Assembly (NCBI RefSeq): GCF_001421165.1
Contig: NZ_LMKB01000005.1
Coordinates: 2,287-66,286 of the forward strand
Reading direction: 5' to 3'
DNA length: 64,000 bases
Origin: Frigoribacterium sp. Leaf8
GTDB lineage: Bacteria > Actinomycetota > Actinomycetes > Actinomycetales > Microbacteriaceae
The translations under genes and the position numbers were made by a program. The notes beneath the pieces were generated by a model. It ran no database searches and was not told the DNA's origin. It saw only the letters and a program-made list of their open reading frames with translations. Positions 33,076 through 42,071 of this stretch are shown one piece after another. Every line of letters begins with the position of its first letter. Position 1 is the stretch's first letter.

Positions 33076-34080
33076 ATGAAGTTCAGGTACCTCGGCAACA
33101 GCGGGCTCAAGGTCAGCGAGCTCACCTACGGCAACTGGCTCACCCACGGGTCCCAGGTGGAGAACGACACGGCGACGCGCTGCGTCCGTGCGGCTCTCGA
33201 CGTCGGCATCAGCTCGTTCGACACGGCCGACGTCTACGCGAACACGCAGGCCGAGACGGTGCTCGGTGAGGCGCTGAAGGGCGAGCGGCGCGAGTCGCTC
33301 GAGATCTTCACCAAGGTCTACGGTCCCACCGGGCCCAAGGGCCACAACGACACGGGCCTCAGCCGCAAGCACGTCACCGAGTCGATCAACGGGTCGCTGA
33401 AGCGCCTGCAGACCGACTACGTCGACCTCTACCAGGCCCACCGGTACGACGTCGAGACGCCCCTCGAGGAGACGATGGAGACCTTCGCCGACCTGGTCCG
33501 CCAGGGCAAGGTGCTCTACATCGGGGTCTCGGAGTGGAACGCCGAGCAGCTGCGCGAGGCGCACGCCCTGGCTCGCGAGCTGAAGATCCAGCTCGTCTCG
33601 AACCAGCCCGAGTACTCCCTGCTCTGGCGCGTCATCGAGGACGAGGTCGTCCCGGCCTCGGCCGAACTCGGCATCTCGCAGATCGTCTGGTCTCCCGTCG
33701 CCCAGGGCGTCCTGACCGGCAAGTACACCGTCGGTGCCGAGCTGCCCGCGGGCAGCCGGGCCACCGACCAGAAGGGCGGTGCGGGCATGATCGAACGTTG
33801 GATGCGCGACGACGTCCTCGACGCCGTGGCCCAGCTCGAGCCGATCGCGTCCGACCTGGGGCTGACCCAGGCGCAGCTGTCGCTGGCGTGGGTGCTGTCG
33901 AACGAGAACGTCGCCTCGGCGATCATCGGGGCGTCGCGTCCCGAACAGGTCGAGTCGAACGCGAAGGCGTCGGGCGTCACCCTCGAGGCGGACGTCCTGT
34001 CGCGCATCGAGTCGATCTTCGACGGCCTCGCCGAGACGGACCCGCGCAAGACGCAGATGCCGGCCGGCCGCGAAGCCTGA
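33076..34080 (+). CDS. Aldo/keto reductase, Kv-beta/YghZ-like
   Basis: A 334-residue AKR. It begins MKFRYLGNSGLKVSELTYGN, with catalytic Asp/Tyr in SFDTADVYANTQAE, Lys in EIFTKVYGPTG and His in YQAHRYD. The cofactor motif near the C-terminus is IIGASRPEQVESNAKA. This is the potassium-channel beta-subunit-like branch that uses NADPH on aldehydes. Followed by a strong hairpin terminator. Confidence 0.9.
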   Translation: MKFRYLGNSGLKVSELTYGNWLTHGSQVENDTATRCVRAALDVGISSFDTADVYANTQAETVLGEALKGERRESLEIFTKVYGPTGPKGHNDTGLSRKHVTESINGSLKRLQTDYVDLYQAHRYDVETPLEETMETFADLVRQGKVLYIGVSEWNAEQLREAHALARELKIQLVSNQPEYSLLWRVIEDEVVPASAELGISQIVWSPVAQGVLTGKYTVGAELPAGSRATDQKGGAGMIERWMRDDVLDAVAQLEPIASDLGLTQAQLSLAWVLSNENVASAIIGASRPEQVESNAKASGVTLEADVLSRIESIFDGLAETDPRKTQMPAGREA

Positions 34081-34100
34081 TCGGCCGTCGTCCGACGCGG

Positions 34101-34134
34101 CGACGCCCCGCCACGAGATCGTGGCGGGGCGTCG
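34101..34134. terminator. Hairpin between convergent genes
   Basis: Perfect 15-bp stem, CGACGCCCCGCCACG paired with CGTGGCGGGGCGTCG, loop AGAT, no T tract. Serves the AKR on the left and the PEBP gene on the right. Loop and inner stem match the hairpin at 43503. Confidence 0.85.
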
Positions 34135-34174
34135 TCGTGCGTCGGCTCGGCGTGCGACCGCCCAGGCCCCGGGC

Positions 34175-34723
34175 TCAGGCCCCGGGGACCTCGAACGTCG
34201 CGGAGATCACCGCGCGGGCCAGCGTGTGGAAGTGCAGGTTGAAGCCGAGGTACGCCGGGCTGGCGGTCTCGTCCACTCCGATCTTCTCGACGTCGAGGGC
34301 GTGCACCGCGACGAAGTACGTGTGCGGTCCGTGGCCCTCGGGCGGTGCCGCACCGACGTAGCGGGCGAGCCCACCGTCGTTCTTCAGCTGGAGGGCCCCC
34401 TCGGGCAGGCCCGAGCCCTGGTCGTCACCCGCACCGGAGGGCAACGACGTCGTGTCGGCGGGGAGGTCGGCCACGGCCCAGTGCCAGAAGCCCGAGCCCG
34501 TCGGGGCGTAGGGGTCGTAGACCGTCACGGCATAGCTCTTGGTGCCCTCGGGGGCGCCGGACCAGCTCAGCTGGGGGCTGGCGTCGTCTCCGCCCGGGCC
34601 CATGATGCCGCTCACCTGCGCGCGCTGCAGTTCACCCCCGTCGGTGAGGTCCGTGCTCGAGAGCTCGAACCCGGGCACGATGCCGATGATGTCGTAGGGG
34701 CGGGTCAGGTTGGCGTCGGCCAT
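34175..34723 (-). CDS. YbhB/YbcL (PEBP) family protein
   Basis: A 182-residue protein. The phosphatidylethanolamine-binding fold is shown by [40 protein letters not shown] with the conserved D-P-x-A/G and H residues, and [20 protein letters not shown] with FVAVHALD. Role in bacteria uncertain. No signal peptide. Likely part of the same-strand run with two AKR genes upstream. Confidence 0.92.
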   Translation of the reverse strand: MADANLTRPYDIIGIVPGFELSSTDLTDGGELQRAQVSGIMGPGGDDASPQLSWSGAPEGTKSYAVTVYDPYAPTGSGFWHWAVADLPADTTSLPSGAGDDQGSGLPEGALQLKNDGGLARYVGAAPPEGHGPHTYFVAVHALDVEKIGVDETASPAYLGFNLHFHTLARAVISATFEVPGA

Positions 34724-34796
34724 GGCTGTCTCCTGTTCGTCGGGGATGGTCGTGACGGTGCGCCCGCCCCGAGGGGCGGGCGCACCGGGTGTGCGA

Positions 34797-35660
34797 TCAG
34801 GCGGCGTCGAGCCGCTGGATCTCGTCGGTCGAGAGCTTGATCGACGTCGCCGTCGCCGAGTTCATGATCGTCTGCGGTCGGGTCGACCCCGGGATCGGGA
34901 TGACGAGTTCGGACTTGGCGAGCTCCCAGGCGAGCGTCAGCACCTGCGGCGTGACCCGTCGGGCGTTGGCGATCTCGGCGAACACGGCGTGCTTCGCTCC
35001 GAGCTCACCGGCGTTCGTGATGCCACCGAGGGGGCTCCACGGCAGGAACGCGATGCCCATCTCGTCGCACAGCGCGAGCTCCACCTCACTCGACCGGAAC
35101 GCAGGCGAGTACTGGTTCTGCACCGACACGAGTCGGTCGTCCAGCACCTCGTTCGCTTCGCGGATCTGGTCGGGCGTGGCGTTCGAGATGCCCGCCATGC
35201 GGATGACGCCCTCGTCGAGCAGCTCCACCAGGGCGCCGATCGAGTCGGCGTAGGGCACCGCCGGGTCCGGTCGGTGGAATTGGTACAGCCCGATCGTCTC
35301 GACGCCCAGCCGTTTCGCGGAGGCCTTGGCGGCCTCCTTGAGGTAGGCCGGGTCGCCGTTCTGCGCCCACGCCCCCGCCTCGGGGCGGAGGTGTCCACCC
35401 TTCGTGGCGACGAGCACCTGGTCGGTGTCGGCGTGGTAGCTCTTCAGCGCCTTGGCGATGAGCAACTCGTTGTGCCCGACCTCGTCCTTGCCCGCCTGGT
35501 GGTAAGCGTCGGCCGTGTCGATCAGGGTGATGCCCTGCTCGAGTGCAGCATGGATGGTCGCGATGCCCTGCTTCTCGTCGGGTCGGCCCTCGATCGACAG
35601 GGGCATGCCGCCCAGGCCGATCGCACTGACCGTCACGTCTCCGATTGTCCTGGTCTTCAT
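34797..35660 (-). CDS. Aldo/keto reductase
   Basis: A 287-residue AKR with GGAGG seven bases before the ATG. Motifs: [16 protein letters not shown], catalytic Asp/Tyr in [15 protein letters not shown], Lys in [13 protein letters not shown], His in LYQFHRPDP and the cofactor end [14 protein letters not shown]. Lies 13 bp after the next AKR gene, so the pair is one operon. Substrate unknown. Confidence 0.9.
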   Translation of the reverse strand: MKTRTIGDVTVSAIGLGGMPLSIEGRPDEKQGIATIHAALEQGITLIDTADAYHQAGKDEVGHNELLIAKALKSYHADTDQVLVATKGGHLRPEAGAWAQNGDPAYLKEAAKASAKRLGVETIGLYQFHRPDPAVPYADSIGALVELLDEGVIRMAGISNATPDQIREANEVLDDRLVSVQNQYSPAFRSSEVELALCDEMGIAFLPWSPLGGITNAGELGAKHAVFAEIANARRVTPQVLTLAWELAKSELVIPIPGSTRPQTIMNSATATSIKLSTDEIQRLDAA

Positions 35661-35673
35661 GTCGTCCTCCGGT

Positions 35674-36645
35674 TCACCACGCGTAGTCCTCGGGCGACGT
35701 CTCGTGCCCGGGGAAGATCTCGTCCAGCCGCGCCAGCGCGGCCTCGTCAAGCTCGACGTCGACGGCGGCGACCGCCGACTCCAGTTGCGCCATCGTCCGC
35801 GGGCCCGTGATCGGCCCGGTGACGCCCGGCTGGTGCAGCAGCCAGGCGAGGGCGACCTCGCCGGGCGCGTGGCCCAACTCGCGGGCGAACGCCTCGTAGG
35901 CCTCGAGCTGGTCGCGGTGTTCGGCGACGTACTCCGCGCTCCGCCCCTCGAGTCGTCGTGAGCCCTCTTCGGTCTTCTCGATGACGCCGCCGAGCAGACC
36001 GCCGTTGAGCGGCGACCACGGGATCATCCCGAGACCGTAGTGACGGGCGGCGGGCAGGGTCTCGCGCTCGACGTCCCGCACGATCAGGTTGTAGATCGAC
36101 TGTTCGCTCACGAGGCCGCTGAAGTGACGTGCCTTGGCGGCTTCCTGGGCCTGCGCGATGTGCCAGCCGGCGAAGTTGCTGCTGCCGACGTAGAGGACCT
36201 TGCCCTGCTGGACCGCGACCTCCATCGCCTGCCAGATCTCGTCCCACGGCGTCTCGCGATCGACGTGGTGGAACTGGTAGAGGTCGATGTGGTCGGTCTG
36301 CAGACGCGTCAGGCTCGCGTCCAGCGCTCGACGGATGTTCAGGGCGCTGAGCTTGCCGTCGTTGGGCCAGTCGCCCATGTCGCCGTACAGCTTCGTGGCG
36401 AGGACGGTCTTCTCCCGTCGCCCGCCCCCACGGGCGAACCACCGACCGATGATCTGCTCGGTGATGCCTTCGCCCTTCTCCCAGCCGTAGACGTTGGCCG
36501 TGTCGAAGAAGTTGACGCCGAGCTCGTGGGCCCGGTCCATGATCGCGTGGGAGTCGTCTTCCGTGGTCTGGGGCCCGAAGTTCATCGTGCCGAGGACGGC
36601 CCGTGAGACGGACAACCCTGTGCGTCCGAGGTGTGTGTAATCCAT
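35674..36645 (-). CDS. Aldo/keto reductase
   Basis: A 323-residue AKR. It begins MDYTHLGRTGLSVSRAVLGT, with Asp/Tyr in FFDTANVYGWEKGEG, Lys in VLATKLYGDMG, His in LYQFHHVD and a C-terminal PITGPRTMAQLESAVAA cofactor motif. First gene of an operon with the AKR downstream. It is only about 29% longer than core length because of an inserted loop (EEGSRRLEGRSAEYVAEH). Confidence 0.9.
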   Translation of the reverse strand: MDYTHLGRTGLSVSRAVLGTMNFGPQTTEDDSHAIMDRAHELGVNFFDTANVYGWEKGEGITEQIIGRWFARGGGRREKTVLATKLYGDMGDWPNDGKLSALNIRRALDASLTRLQTDHIDLYQFHHVDRETPWDEIWQAMEVAVQQGKVLYVGSSNFAGWHIAQAQEAAKARHFSGLVSEQSIYNLIVRDVERETLPAARHYGLGMIPWSPLNGGLLGGVIEKTEEGSRRLEGRSAEYVAEHRDQLEAYEAFARELGHAPGEVALAWLLHQPGVTGPITGPRTMAQLESAVAAVDVELDEAALARLDEIFPGHETSPEDYAW

Positions 36646-36707
36646 GTTCCCTGGCTACCCCCTCCCGGGCCGTGCTGCTCACAGGAACGCCCCCTAACGT
36701 CGCCGTC

Positions 36708-37115
36708 ATGGACGAGCAGCCCGAGAGCCCGGACGGCGTGCCCCTCGACGAGCGTCGCGGGGCCGGTCCGCACCGCGGTGCTCGGCGCCGTGCACTGCGC
36801 GACGGTCACGCGAAGATGCGCCTGAGGCTCGACGCGCACCCTCGGCTCCGGTTGCTCTACAAGATCGGCGTCGGGGTGCTCGGAGCCCTGATCGTCGTCG
36901 TAGGCCTCATCCTGGTCCCGCTGCCCGGACCCGGTTGGCTCGTCGTCTTCCTCGGGGTCGCCGTGCTGGGCACGGAGTTCCCGGCCGCCCACCGCATCAC
37001 CCTGTGGGTGCGTCGACTCGTCGGCCGCGCCCGTCTCCGGTGGCGGGCGTGGCGGGTCGCCCGGTCGGCGCGGCGGGCGTCGACCGTGAAGCCCTCGGCC
37101 GCCCCGTCGCGGTGA
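36708..37115 (+). CDS. PGPGW-motif transmembrane protein (TIGR02611-like)
   Basis: A 135-residue protein. A charged N-terminal half leads to one or two helices; the hallmark is LVPLPGPGWLVVFLGVAVLG followed by TEF, which gives the family its name. A basic C-terminal tail (RRLVGRARLRWRAWR) faces the cytoplasm. Function unknown. The J-domain gene follows 70 bp later. Confidence 0.85.
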   Translation: MDEQPESPDGVPLDERRGAGPHRGARRRALRDGHAKMRLRLDAHPRLRLLYKIGVGVLGALIVVVGLILVPLPGPGWLVVFLGVAVLGTEFPAAHRITLWVRRLVGRARLRWRAWRVARSARRASTVKPSAAPSR

Positions 37116-37185
37116 ACCATCGGGCCCACACGGTCCCGGCGGCCGTCGACCGGACGTCCAGCGCACGTTCGGTAAAGTCGCCGTC

Positions 37186-38133
37186 GTGACGCCCAGTCCC
37201 GCCTCCGCCACGCCCTACGAGGTGCTCGGCGTGCCGTCGACGGCGTCGACCGACGACCTCCGTCGCGCCTATCGACGGCTGGCCCGCCAGACCCACCCCG
37301 ACCTCGGCGGCACCGCGCAGGCGTTCCGCGACGTGCAGCACGCGTGGCAGCAGGTGGGCACGCCCGAGGCCCGCGCCTCCTACGACCAGGGGTCGGCGTC
37401 CCGGAGCACCGCCCCCTCGGGCAGCGCGCGGTCCGCGGGTTCGAATGCCCCCGGCTGGTCACCGCCGCCCCGGGAGCCGGCTCGCACCGATTCGAAGCCC
37501 AAGGCCCGGGTGCACGGCCACCCCGGTGGTGCGAACCGCGAGCGGTACCTCGGCCTGATGCGTGAGTGGGTCGGTCGGGGAGTCCCGCTCGACGATCCGT
37601 ACGACGAGCGCCTCGTCCGGAGCGCGCCTCCCGAGATCCGTCACGTGCTCGCCGACGCGATGGCCGAAGAGGCCACCGTCGCGGCCGTCACCGAACTCGG
37701 CATCGGCTTCACCATCTGGAGCGACGTCGACGCGGGTGTCGAGGGCAAGCTCGACCACGTCGTGCTGGGGCCGTCGGGCCTCTTCGCCATCCAGTCCTCC
37801 GACTGGGGCAGCGAGGTGCAGGTGTCGCGCGGCGAGCTCGTCGGCAGGGGCATCCCCGCCGACGAGGAGCCCGTCCGCGACCTCACGCGTCAGGCCCGCG
37901 CCGTGCGACGGGAGACCCGCGTGTCGTTCACGGCCCAGTTGATCGTGGTGCCCGACGACGACTTCGGGCCCGCCCTCGAGAAGGTCGGGCGTCGTGCCGG
38001 GGGCACCTGGGTCGTGCGTCGCTCGCTGCTGCCGCAGGTCCTGCGTCACGGTCCCGAGCTCGGCGACCGCACGAGCATCTCGGACGTCTTCGAGGTCCGG
38101 GCCCGGCTGCAGCAGGCCATCCGGTTCGTCTGA
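37186..38133 (+). CDS. J-domain protein fused to a NERD-like domain
   Basis: A 315-residue protein from a GTG. Residues about 8-68 are a J-domain (PYEVLGVPSTASTDDLRRAY with RRLARQTHPD, i.e. an intact HPD triad). A Pro/Ser-rich linker is followed by a domain with KLDHVVLGPSGLFAIQSSDW, which matches the NERD-type nuclease-related core (D-H-v-v-l-G-p-x-G-v-f-x-I). The HPD can stimulate an Hsp70, so substrate delivery to or from a nuclease-like domain is possible. No membrane segment. Confidence 0.78.
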   Translation: MTPSPASATPYEVLGVPSTASTDDLRRAYRRLARQTHPDLGGTAQAFRDVQHAWQQVGTPEARASYDQGSASRSTAPSGSARSAGSNAPGWSPPPREPARTDSKPKARVHGHPGGANRERYLGLMREWVGRGVPLDDPYDERLVRSAPPEIRHVLADAMAEEATVAAVTELGIGFTIWSDVDAGVEGKLDHVVLGPSGLFAIQSSDWGSEVQVSRGELVGRGIPADEEPVRDLTRQARAVRRETRVSFTAQLIVVPDDDFGPALEKVGRRAGGTWVVRRSLLPQVLRHGPELGDRTSISDVFEVRARLQQAIRFV

Positions 38134-38222
38134 CCGGGGCTGGCGCCCGGGCCCGGCAGGGTCCACGCTGGGAGCGAGACGCCGGCGTCCGTCGGCCGTC
38201 CCGCGTCAGAGAGGGGCCACCC

Positions 38223-38609
38223 GTGTTCCGTCCTCGGTCCGGCTACTCCGGGTTCAGCGTCGACGACGTGGCGGCCGCCACGTCCTTCTACCGCGACGTC
38301 CTCGGCCTCGAGATCGAGGTCCTCGTCGACGGTCAGATGTTCCGGCTCCGCCTCCCGGGAGGCGCGGCGTGGGTGTTCGTCTACGGCAAGCCCGACCACG
38401 CCCCCGCGTCGTACACCGTCCTCAACCTCGTCGTCGACGACGTCGACGCCGCCCTCGACGCGCTGGCCGAGCGGGGCCTCGAACCGCTCCACCTCGGCGG
38501 GTACTCCGACGAGCGGGGCGTCATGCGGGGGCGCAGCGTCGACCTGGGCCCCGACATCGCCTGGTTCACCGACCCGGCGGGCAACGTCTTCTCCGTCCAG
38601 CAGCCCTGA
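38223..38609 (+). CDS. Glyoxalase/VOC-family protein
   Basis: A 128-residue single VOC domain from a GTG. Features are SGFSVDDVAAATSFYRDVLG, LEIEVLVDG, a central VLNLVVDDVDAALDALAERG and WFTDPAGNVFSVQQ at the end. Metal-site residues are only partly visible. Reaction unknown. Followed by a hairpin at 38661. Confidence 0.88.
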   Translation: MFRPRSGYSGFSVDDVAAATSFYRDVLGLEIEVLVDGQMFRLRLPGGAAWVFVYGKPDHAPASYTVLNLVVDDVDAALDALAERGLEPLHLGGYSDERGVMRGRSVDLGPDIAWFTDPAGNVFSVQQP

Positions 38610-38660
38610 TCGCCCGGTCCGACGCGCGAGCCGGGGAGGCGCGGTGCCGGACCCGGGGGA

Positions 38661-38693
38661 GGGCTGGCCCGACATCGGGTTCCGGGCCAGCCC
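38661..38693. terminator. Hairpin after VOC gene
   Basis: GGGCTGGCCCG and CGGGCCAGCCC form a perfect 11-bp stem around an 11-base loop, in the 209 bp before the NUDIX gene. No T tract. That intergenic stretch also holds one GGAGGCGCGG motif. Confidence 0.65.
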
Positions 38694-38818
38694 CAGGTGT
38701 GCCTTCGGAACTGCCGCACCCATCGGTTTGGTCGCCCGCCATCGGGTCGACCCGTCGACGTGACGTCGTGCGCGCGACGCGGCCACCGCCTCCTCGTCCC
38801 TGTGGCAAGCTCGACCGT

Positions 38819-39796
38819 GTGAACACGCACGAGCCCGCGGACGGCTGGGTCGAGGCCCCCGACGGGCGTCGGTTCTGGGGCCGCGCCGGTGCCGCGGGCC
38901 TGCTCGTCGTCGACCCGGACGACCGGGTGCTGTTGCAGCACCGGGCCGACTGGAGCCACTTCGGCGGCACCTGGGGGCTCCCCGGCGGAGCCCGCCACCA
39001 CGACGAGAGCGCGGTACAGGGCGCTCTGCGCGAGAGCGGCGAAGAGGCGGCGGTGCCGGCCGACGCGCTGCGCCTGCTGTTCGCCGCCGAGCTCGACCTC
39101 GGCTTCTGGTCGTACACGACCGTCGTGGCCCGGGCCGTGCGCCCGTTCGAGCCCGTCGTCTCGGACGCCGAGAGCATCGCCCTGAGCTGGGTGCCCGTCG
39201 ACGAGGTGTCCGACCTCCCGCTCCATCCCGGATTCGCCGCGTCGTGGCCGAGGCTCCGATCCGAACTCGGGGGCCGGGTGCACGTCGTCGTCGACGTCGC
39301 GAACGTCCTCGGCTCCCGTCCCGACGGGTGGTGGCGCGATCGGGTCGGTGCCACGACTCGGTTCCTGGAGGCCCTCTCGCGGGGTGCCCGGGACGGAGTG
39401 GCCGAGGCGCTCGTCGCACCGGGTGGCGGCGGGACCCCCGCGGCGACGGGTCGGCCGGACGCCGACGACTCGCCGACGGACGCCGGGGCGTTCGCGGACG
39501 GTTCCACCGGCGAGCCTCCCGGGGCGCCCACGTGGCGGTGGCCGGACGTGACGGCCGTCGTCGAGGGCGAGGCCCGTGCCGTCGGTGGGTCGTTCCCCGG
39601 CCTGACCGTCGTCCGGGCCGAGGCCGACGGCGACTCGGCGATCGTGGCCCGCGTGCACGACCTGCGGGACGTGCCCGGCGTGGCGCCGCGCGTCGTCGTC
39701 GTCACCGCCGACCGGGGCCTCGCCGACCGGGTCCAAGCCCTCGGGGCCACCCTCGTGCGTCCAGGCGCCCTCCGCCGCGCGGTCGGCCTCGACTGA
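38819..39796 (+). CDS. NUDIX hydrolase fused to an NYN/PIN-like domain
   Basis: A 325-residue protein from a GTG. Residues about 15-145 are a NUDIX domain with box G-ARHHD-E-SAVQGAL-RESGEEAAV; the usual Gly of EExG is Ala. From about 155 comes VHVVVDVANVLGSRPDGWWR, then a long linker, and near the C-terminus VVVVTADRGLADRVQALGAT. The Asp-x-Ala-Asn and T-A-D-R-G-L motifs resemble the acidic sites of NYN/PIN nucleases. So a nucleotide hydrolase is joined to a possible RNase. Confidence 0.82.
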   Translation: MNTHEPADGWVEAPDGRRFWGRAGAAGLLVVDPDDRVLLQHRADWSHFGGTWGLPGGARHHDESAVQGALRESGEEAAVPADALRLLFAAELDLGFWSYTTVVARAVRPFEPVVSDAESIALSWVPVDEVSDLPLHPGFAASWPRLRSELGGRVHVVVDVANVLGSRPDGWWRDRVGATTRFLEALSRGARDGVAEALVAPGGGGTPAATGRPDADDSPTDAGAFADGSTGEPPGAPTWRWPDVTAVVEGEARAVGGSFPGLTVVRAEADGDSAIVARVHDLRDVPGVAPRVVVVTADRGLADRVQALGATLVRPGALRRAVGLD

Positions 39797-39801
39797 CACG
39801 G

Positions 39802-39843
39802 GCGAACGGCCCGCTCCACCGGTCGGTGGAGCGGGCCGTTCGC
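39802..39843. terminator. 19-bp stem hairpin between convergent genes
   Basis: GCGAACGGCCCGCTCCACC at 39802-39820 pairs perfectly with 39825-39843 around GGTC. No T tract. Ends both the NUDIX-fusion gene and the protease gene. Confidence 0.88.
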
Positions 39844-39856
39844 GTCCGGTCCCGGG

Positions 39857-41347
39857 TCAGGCGGCGGGGCCGTCGCCCAGCGTGACGGTCGCGGTGTGGG
39901 ACGCACCCGTCGTGTCGGTCCAGGTGACCGAGACCTGGTCACCCGAGTCGTGCGCCTGGATCGCGGCGGTGAGTGCGGACGCGTCCGCCACGGCCGTGCC
40001 GTCGATCGCGGTGATCACGTCCCCGGCGACCAGGCCGGCCGACGCCGCCGCGCTGCCCTCGACCGTGCCGGCGATCGTGACGCCGCCCGCGGTGCCGGTC
40101 GCCGTGCTCGAGATCTGCGCGCCGAGGAAGGCGGGCAGGCCGATCTGCACGGTCGAGCTCCCCGTGCCCGACTGGATCTGCTTGGCGATGGCCAGGGCGT
40201 GGTCGATCGGGATGGCGTAGCCGGTCACCGTCGACGGTCCCTGCGATGCGGCCGTCACGATGCCGACGACGTCGCCGTCACCGTCGCGGAGGGGACCGCC
40301 GGAGTCGCCCGACACCACGTCCGCATCGACCTCGATGAGACCGGACAGCGACTCGGTCCCCGATCCGGACTCGCTCTGCACCGTGATCGACTGGTCCGTG
40401 GCGAGGACGGTGCCCTGGGCGGTGACGAGGTCGCCCGTGCCCTCGGCGTTGCCCGTCGAGTGGACGACGTCCCCCGTGGCGACGTCGCCGGACGCGTCGA
40501 AGCTCACCGGGGTGAGGCCCGTCGCGTCCTGCAGCTTCAGCACGGCCACGTCGTTCGTGGCATCCGTGCCGACGACGTCGGCCGTGTAGGTCGTACCGGT
40601 CGACTCGACGGTCACCTGGATGCTGGTCGCGCCCTGCACGACGTGGTTGTTCGTCAGGATGAGCCCTCCGGAGGTCAGGATCATGCCCGTGCCGGCCGAC
40701 TTGTACGAGGCGTCGTAGTTCAGCGTCGACACGATGGTCACGACGCCGGCCGTCTCCTCGGCGGTGGCCGCGGTGGCGCTGGTCTGGGTCGAGGTGCCCT
40801 GCGACGAACCGTCCTGCGACGACCCGTCCTGGGGGCTCGAACCCCCGAAGGGCGATGCCGGGTCGCTCGATCCACCTCCCGGCTGCGTGAGCTGGGGGAG
40901 CAGCTCGAGCGCCTGCCGTTCGCTCGCGGCATGGGCCGCCGCGGTGCCGGCGGAGCGACCGGCGGCGTAGGCGCCGCCGCCCGCCGCACCCGCGACGATG
41001 ACGACGGCGGCGGCCGCGCCGGTGAGGGCGAGCCACTTCTTCGAGCGGCGCGGCCTCGTGGCGCCGCCGAAGGCCGGGGGCACCGTGCCGTCCGCGCCGT
41101 CGCCACCCCGCACCGTCGATGCGCCGGCCGCTGCGTCGTAGGCCTGGTGGGCGTCGTCGCGAGCCATCCAGGTGGGAGCCGCCGACACGTAGCGTGCGTC
41201 CGACGCGCCGGTGACGTGGGGGAGCGTGTGCGCCTCGGCGGGCTGCTCGACGCCCTCGCCGGCAGGCGGGGCGGTCGACGGGGAGGGCGTCACGGGCGTG
41301 GCGTCGTCCGGGGTGCCGGTCGTGTTGTCGCCGTCTCGGTCGTTCAT
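39857..41347 (-). CDS. HtrA-type serine protease with PDZ domain
   Basis: A 496-residue protein. A hydrophilic, Asp/Pro/Thr-rich cytoplasmic segment of about 105 residues precedes one helix (WLALTGAAAAVVIVAGAAGG). The outer trypsin-like domain has the triad His in LTNNHVV, Asp in TNDVAVLKL and Ser in SGDSGGPL. A C-terminal PDZ domain has GLVAGDVITAIDGTAV. This is the PepD/HtrB layout of membrane-anchored quality-control proteases. A Ser/Gln-rich linker (SSQDGSSQGTSTQTS) joins the parts. Confidence 0.92.
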   Translation of the reverse strand: MNDRDGDNTTGTPDDATPVTPSPSTAPPAGEGVEQPAEAHTLPHVTGASDARYVSAAPTWMARDDAHQAYDAAAGASTVRGGDGADGTVPPAFGGATRPRRSKKWLALTGAAAAVVIVAGAAGGGAYAAGRSAGTAAAHAASERQALELLPQLTQPGGGSSDPASPFGGSSPQDGSSQDGSSQGTSTQTSATAATAEETAGVVTIVSTLNYDASYKSAGTGMILTSGGLILTNNHVVQGATSIQVTVESTGTTYTADVVGTDATNDVAVLKLQDATGLTPVSFDASGDVATGDVVHSTGNAEGTGDLVTAQGTVLATDQSITVQSESGSGTESLSGLIEVDADVVSGDSGGPLRDGDGDVVGIVTAASQGPSTVTGYAIPIDHALAIAKQIQSGTGSSTVQIGLPAFLGAQISSTATGTAGGVTIAGTVEGSAAASAGLVAGDVITAIDGTAVADASALTAAIQAHDSGDQVSVTWTDTTGASHTATVTLGDGPAA

Positions 41348-41580
41348 GGTGTGCCTCCTGTGGCGGTGGTGGTGACGTGGGGTCCATGGAACGGCGCGAC
41401 CCCAAGAGATCCCTATGACCGGACCGTGAGGCGGTGGGGAGTCCCATGAGGAGGCGCGGTGAACGGAGCCGAGATCGCCTCACCATCGCGCGCACCGCGA
41501 TCTGAGGGGGCCGGTCCCCGAAATCGGTTCCCGACGAGGGTCGGAGTTCCGATACGCTGGGACGCCAAAGGAGGTCCACG

Positions 41581-42069
41581 ATGGCAGAGCCCGCCAACCC
41601 GGCACCCGGCGAGCAGGACCGCGCTCCCGGCGCCCCTCGCGAGGTCGACACGACCCTCAGCTTCAACGAAGAGTTCCAGGCGCAACTGGCCGCTCTCGAG
41701 AGCGGCGTGTCCACCGACGAGCGTGACGCCGTCGCCGCACTGCCTTCGGGCTCCGCGCTGCTCGTGGTCCGTCGTGGCCCCAACATCGGCGCCCGGTTCC
41801 TCCTCGACTCGGACGTCACGGTCGCCGGACGTCACCCCGAGGCCGGCATCTTCCTCGACGACGTCACGGTCAGCCGCAAGCACGCCGAGTTCCGTCGCGA
41901 GGGCAGCACCTTCAGCGTGCGCGATCTCGGGTCGCTGAACGGTACCTACTTCGACGGCGTCCGCATCGACGAGGCCCGGCTCTCCGACGGAGCCGAGGTC
42001 CAGGTCGGCAAGTTCCGCCTCACGTTCTACGCATCGCGGGTCGACCTCGCGAACCTGGCGATCAAGTAG
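41581..42069 (+). CDS. garA: FHA-domain regulator GarA/OdhI
   Basis: A 162-residue protein with a near-perfect AAAGGAGGT ribosome site. The N-terminal tail has REVDTTLSFNEEF, matching the twin-Thr phospho-switch of GarA/OdhI. The FHA domain (about 62-145) has AGRHPEAGIFLDDVTVSRKH and LGSLNGTYFDG. In relatives, kinase-controlled GarA inhibits 2-oxoglutarate dehydrogenase and steers glutamate metabolism. It is followed 2 bp later by ftsR, the same order as Rv1827-Rv1828. The 233-bp leader has no other gene and one GGAGGCGCGG motif. Confidence 0.92.
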   Translation: MAEPANPAPGEQDRAPGAPREVDTTLSFNEEFQAQLAALESGVSTDERDAVAALPSGSALLVVRRGPNIGARFLLDSDVTVAGRHPEAGIFLDDVTVSRKHAEFRREGSTFSVRDLGSLNGTYFDGVRIDEARLSDGAEVQVGKFRLTFYASRVDLANLAIK

Positions 42070-42071
42070 TC

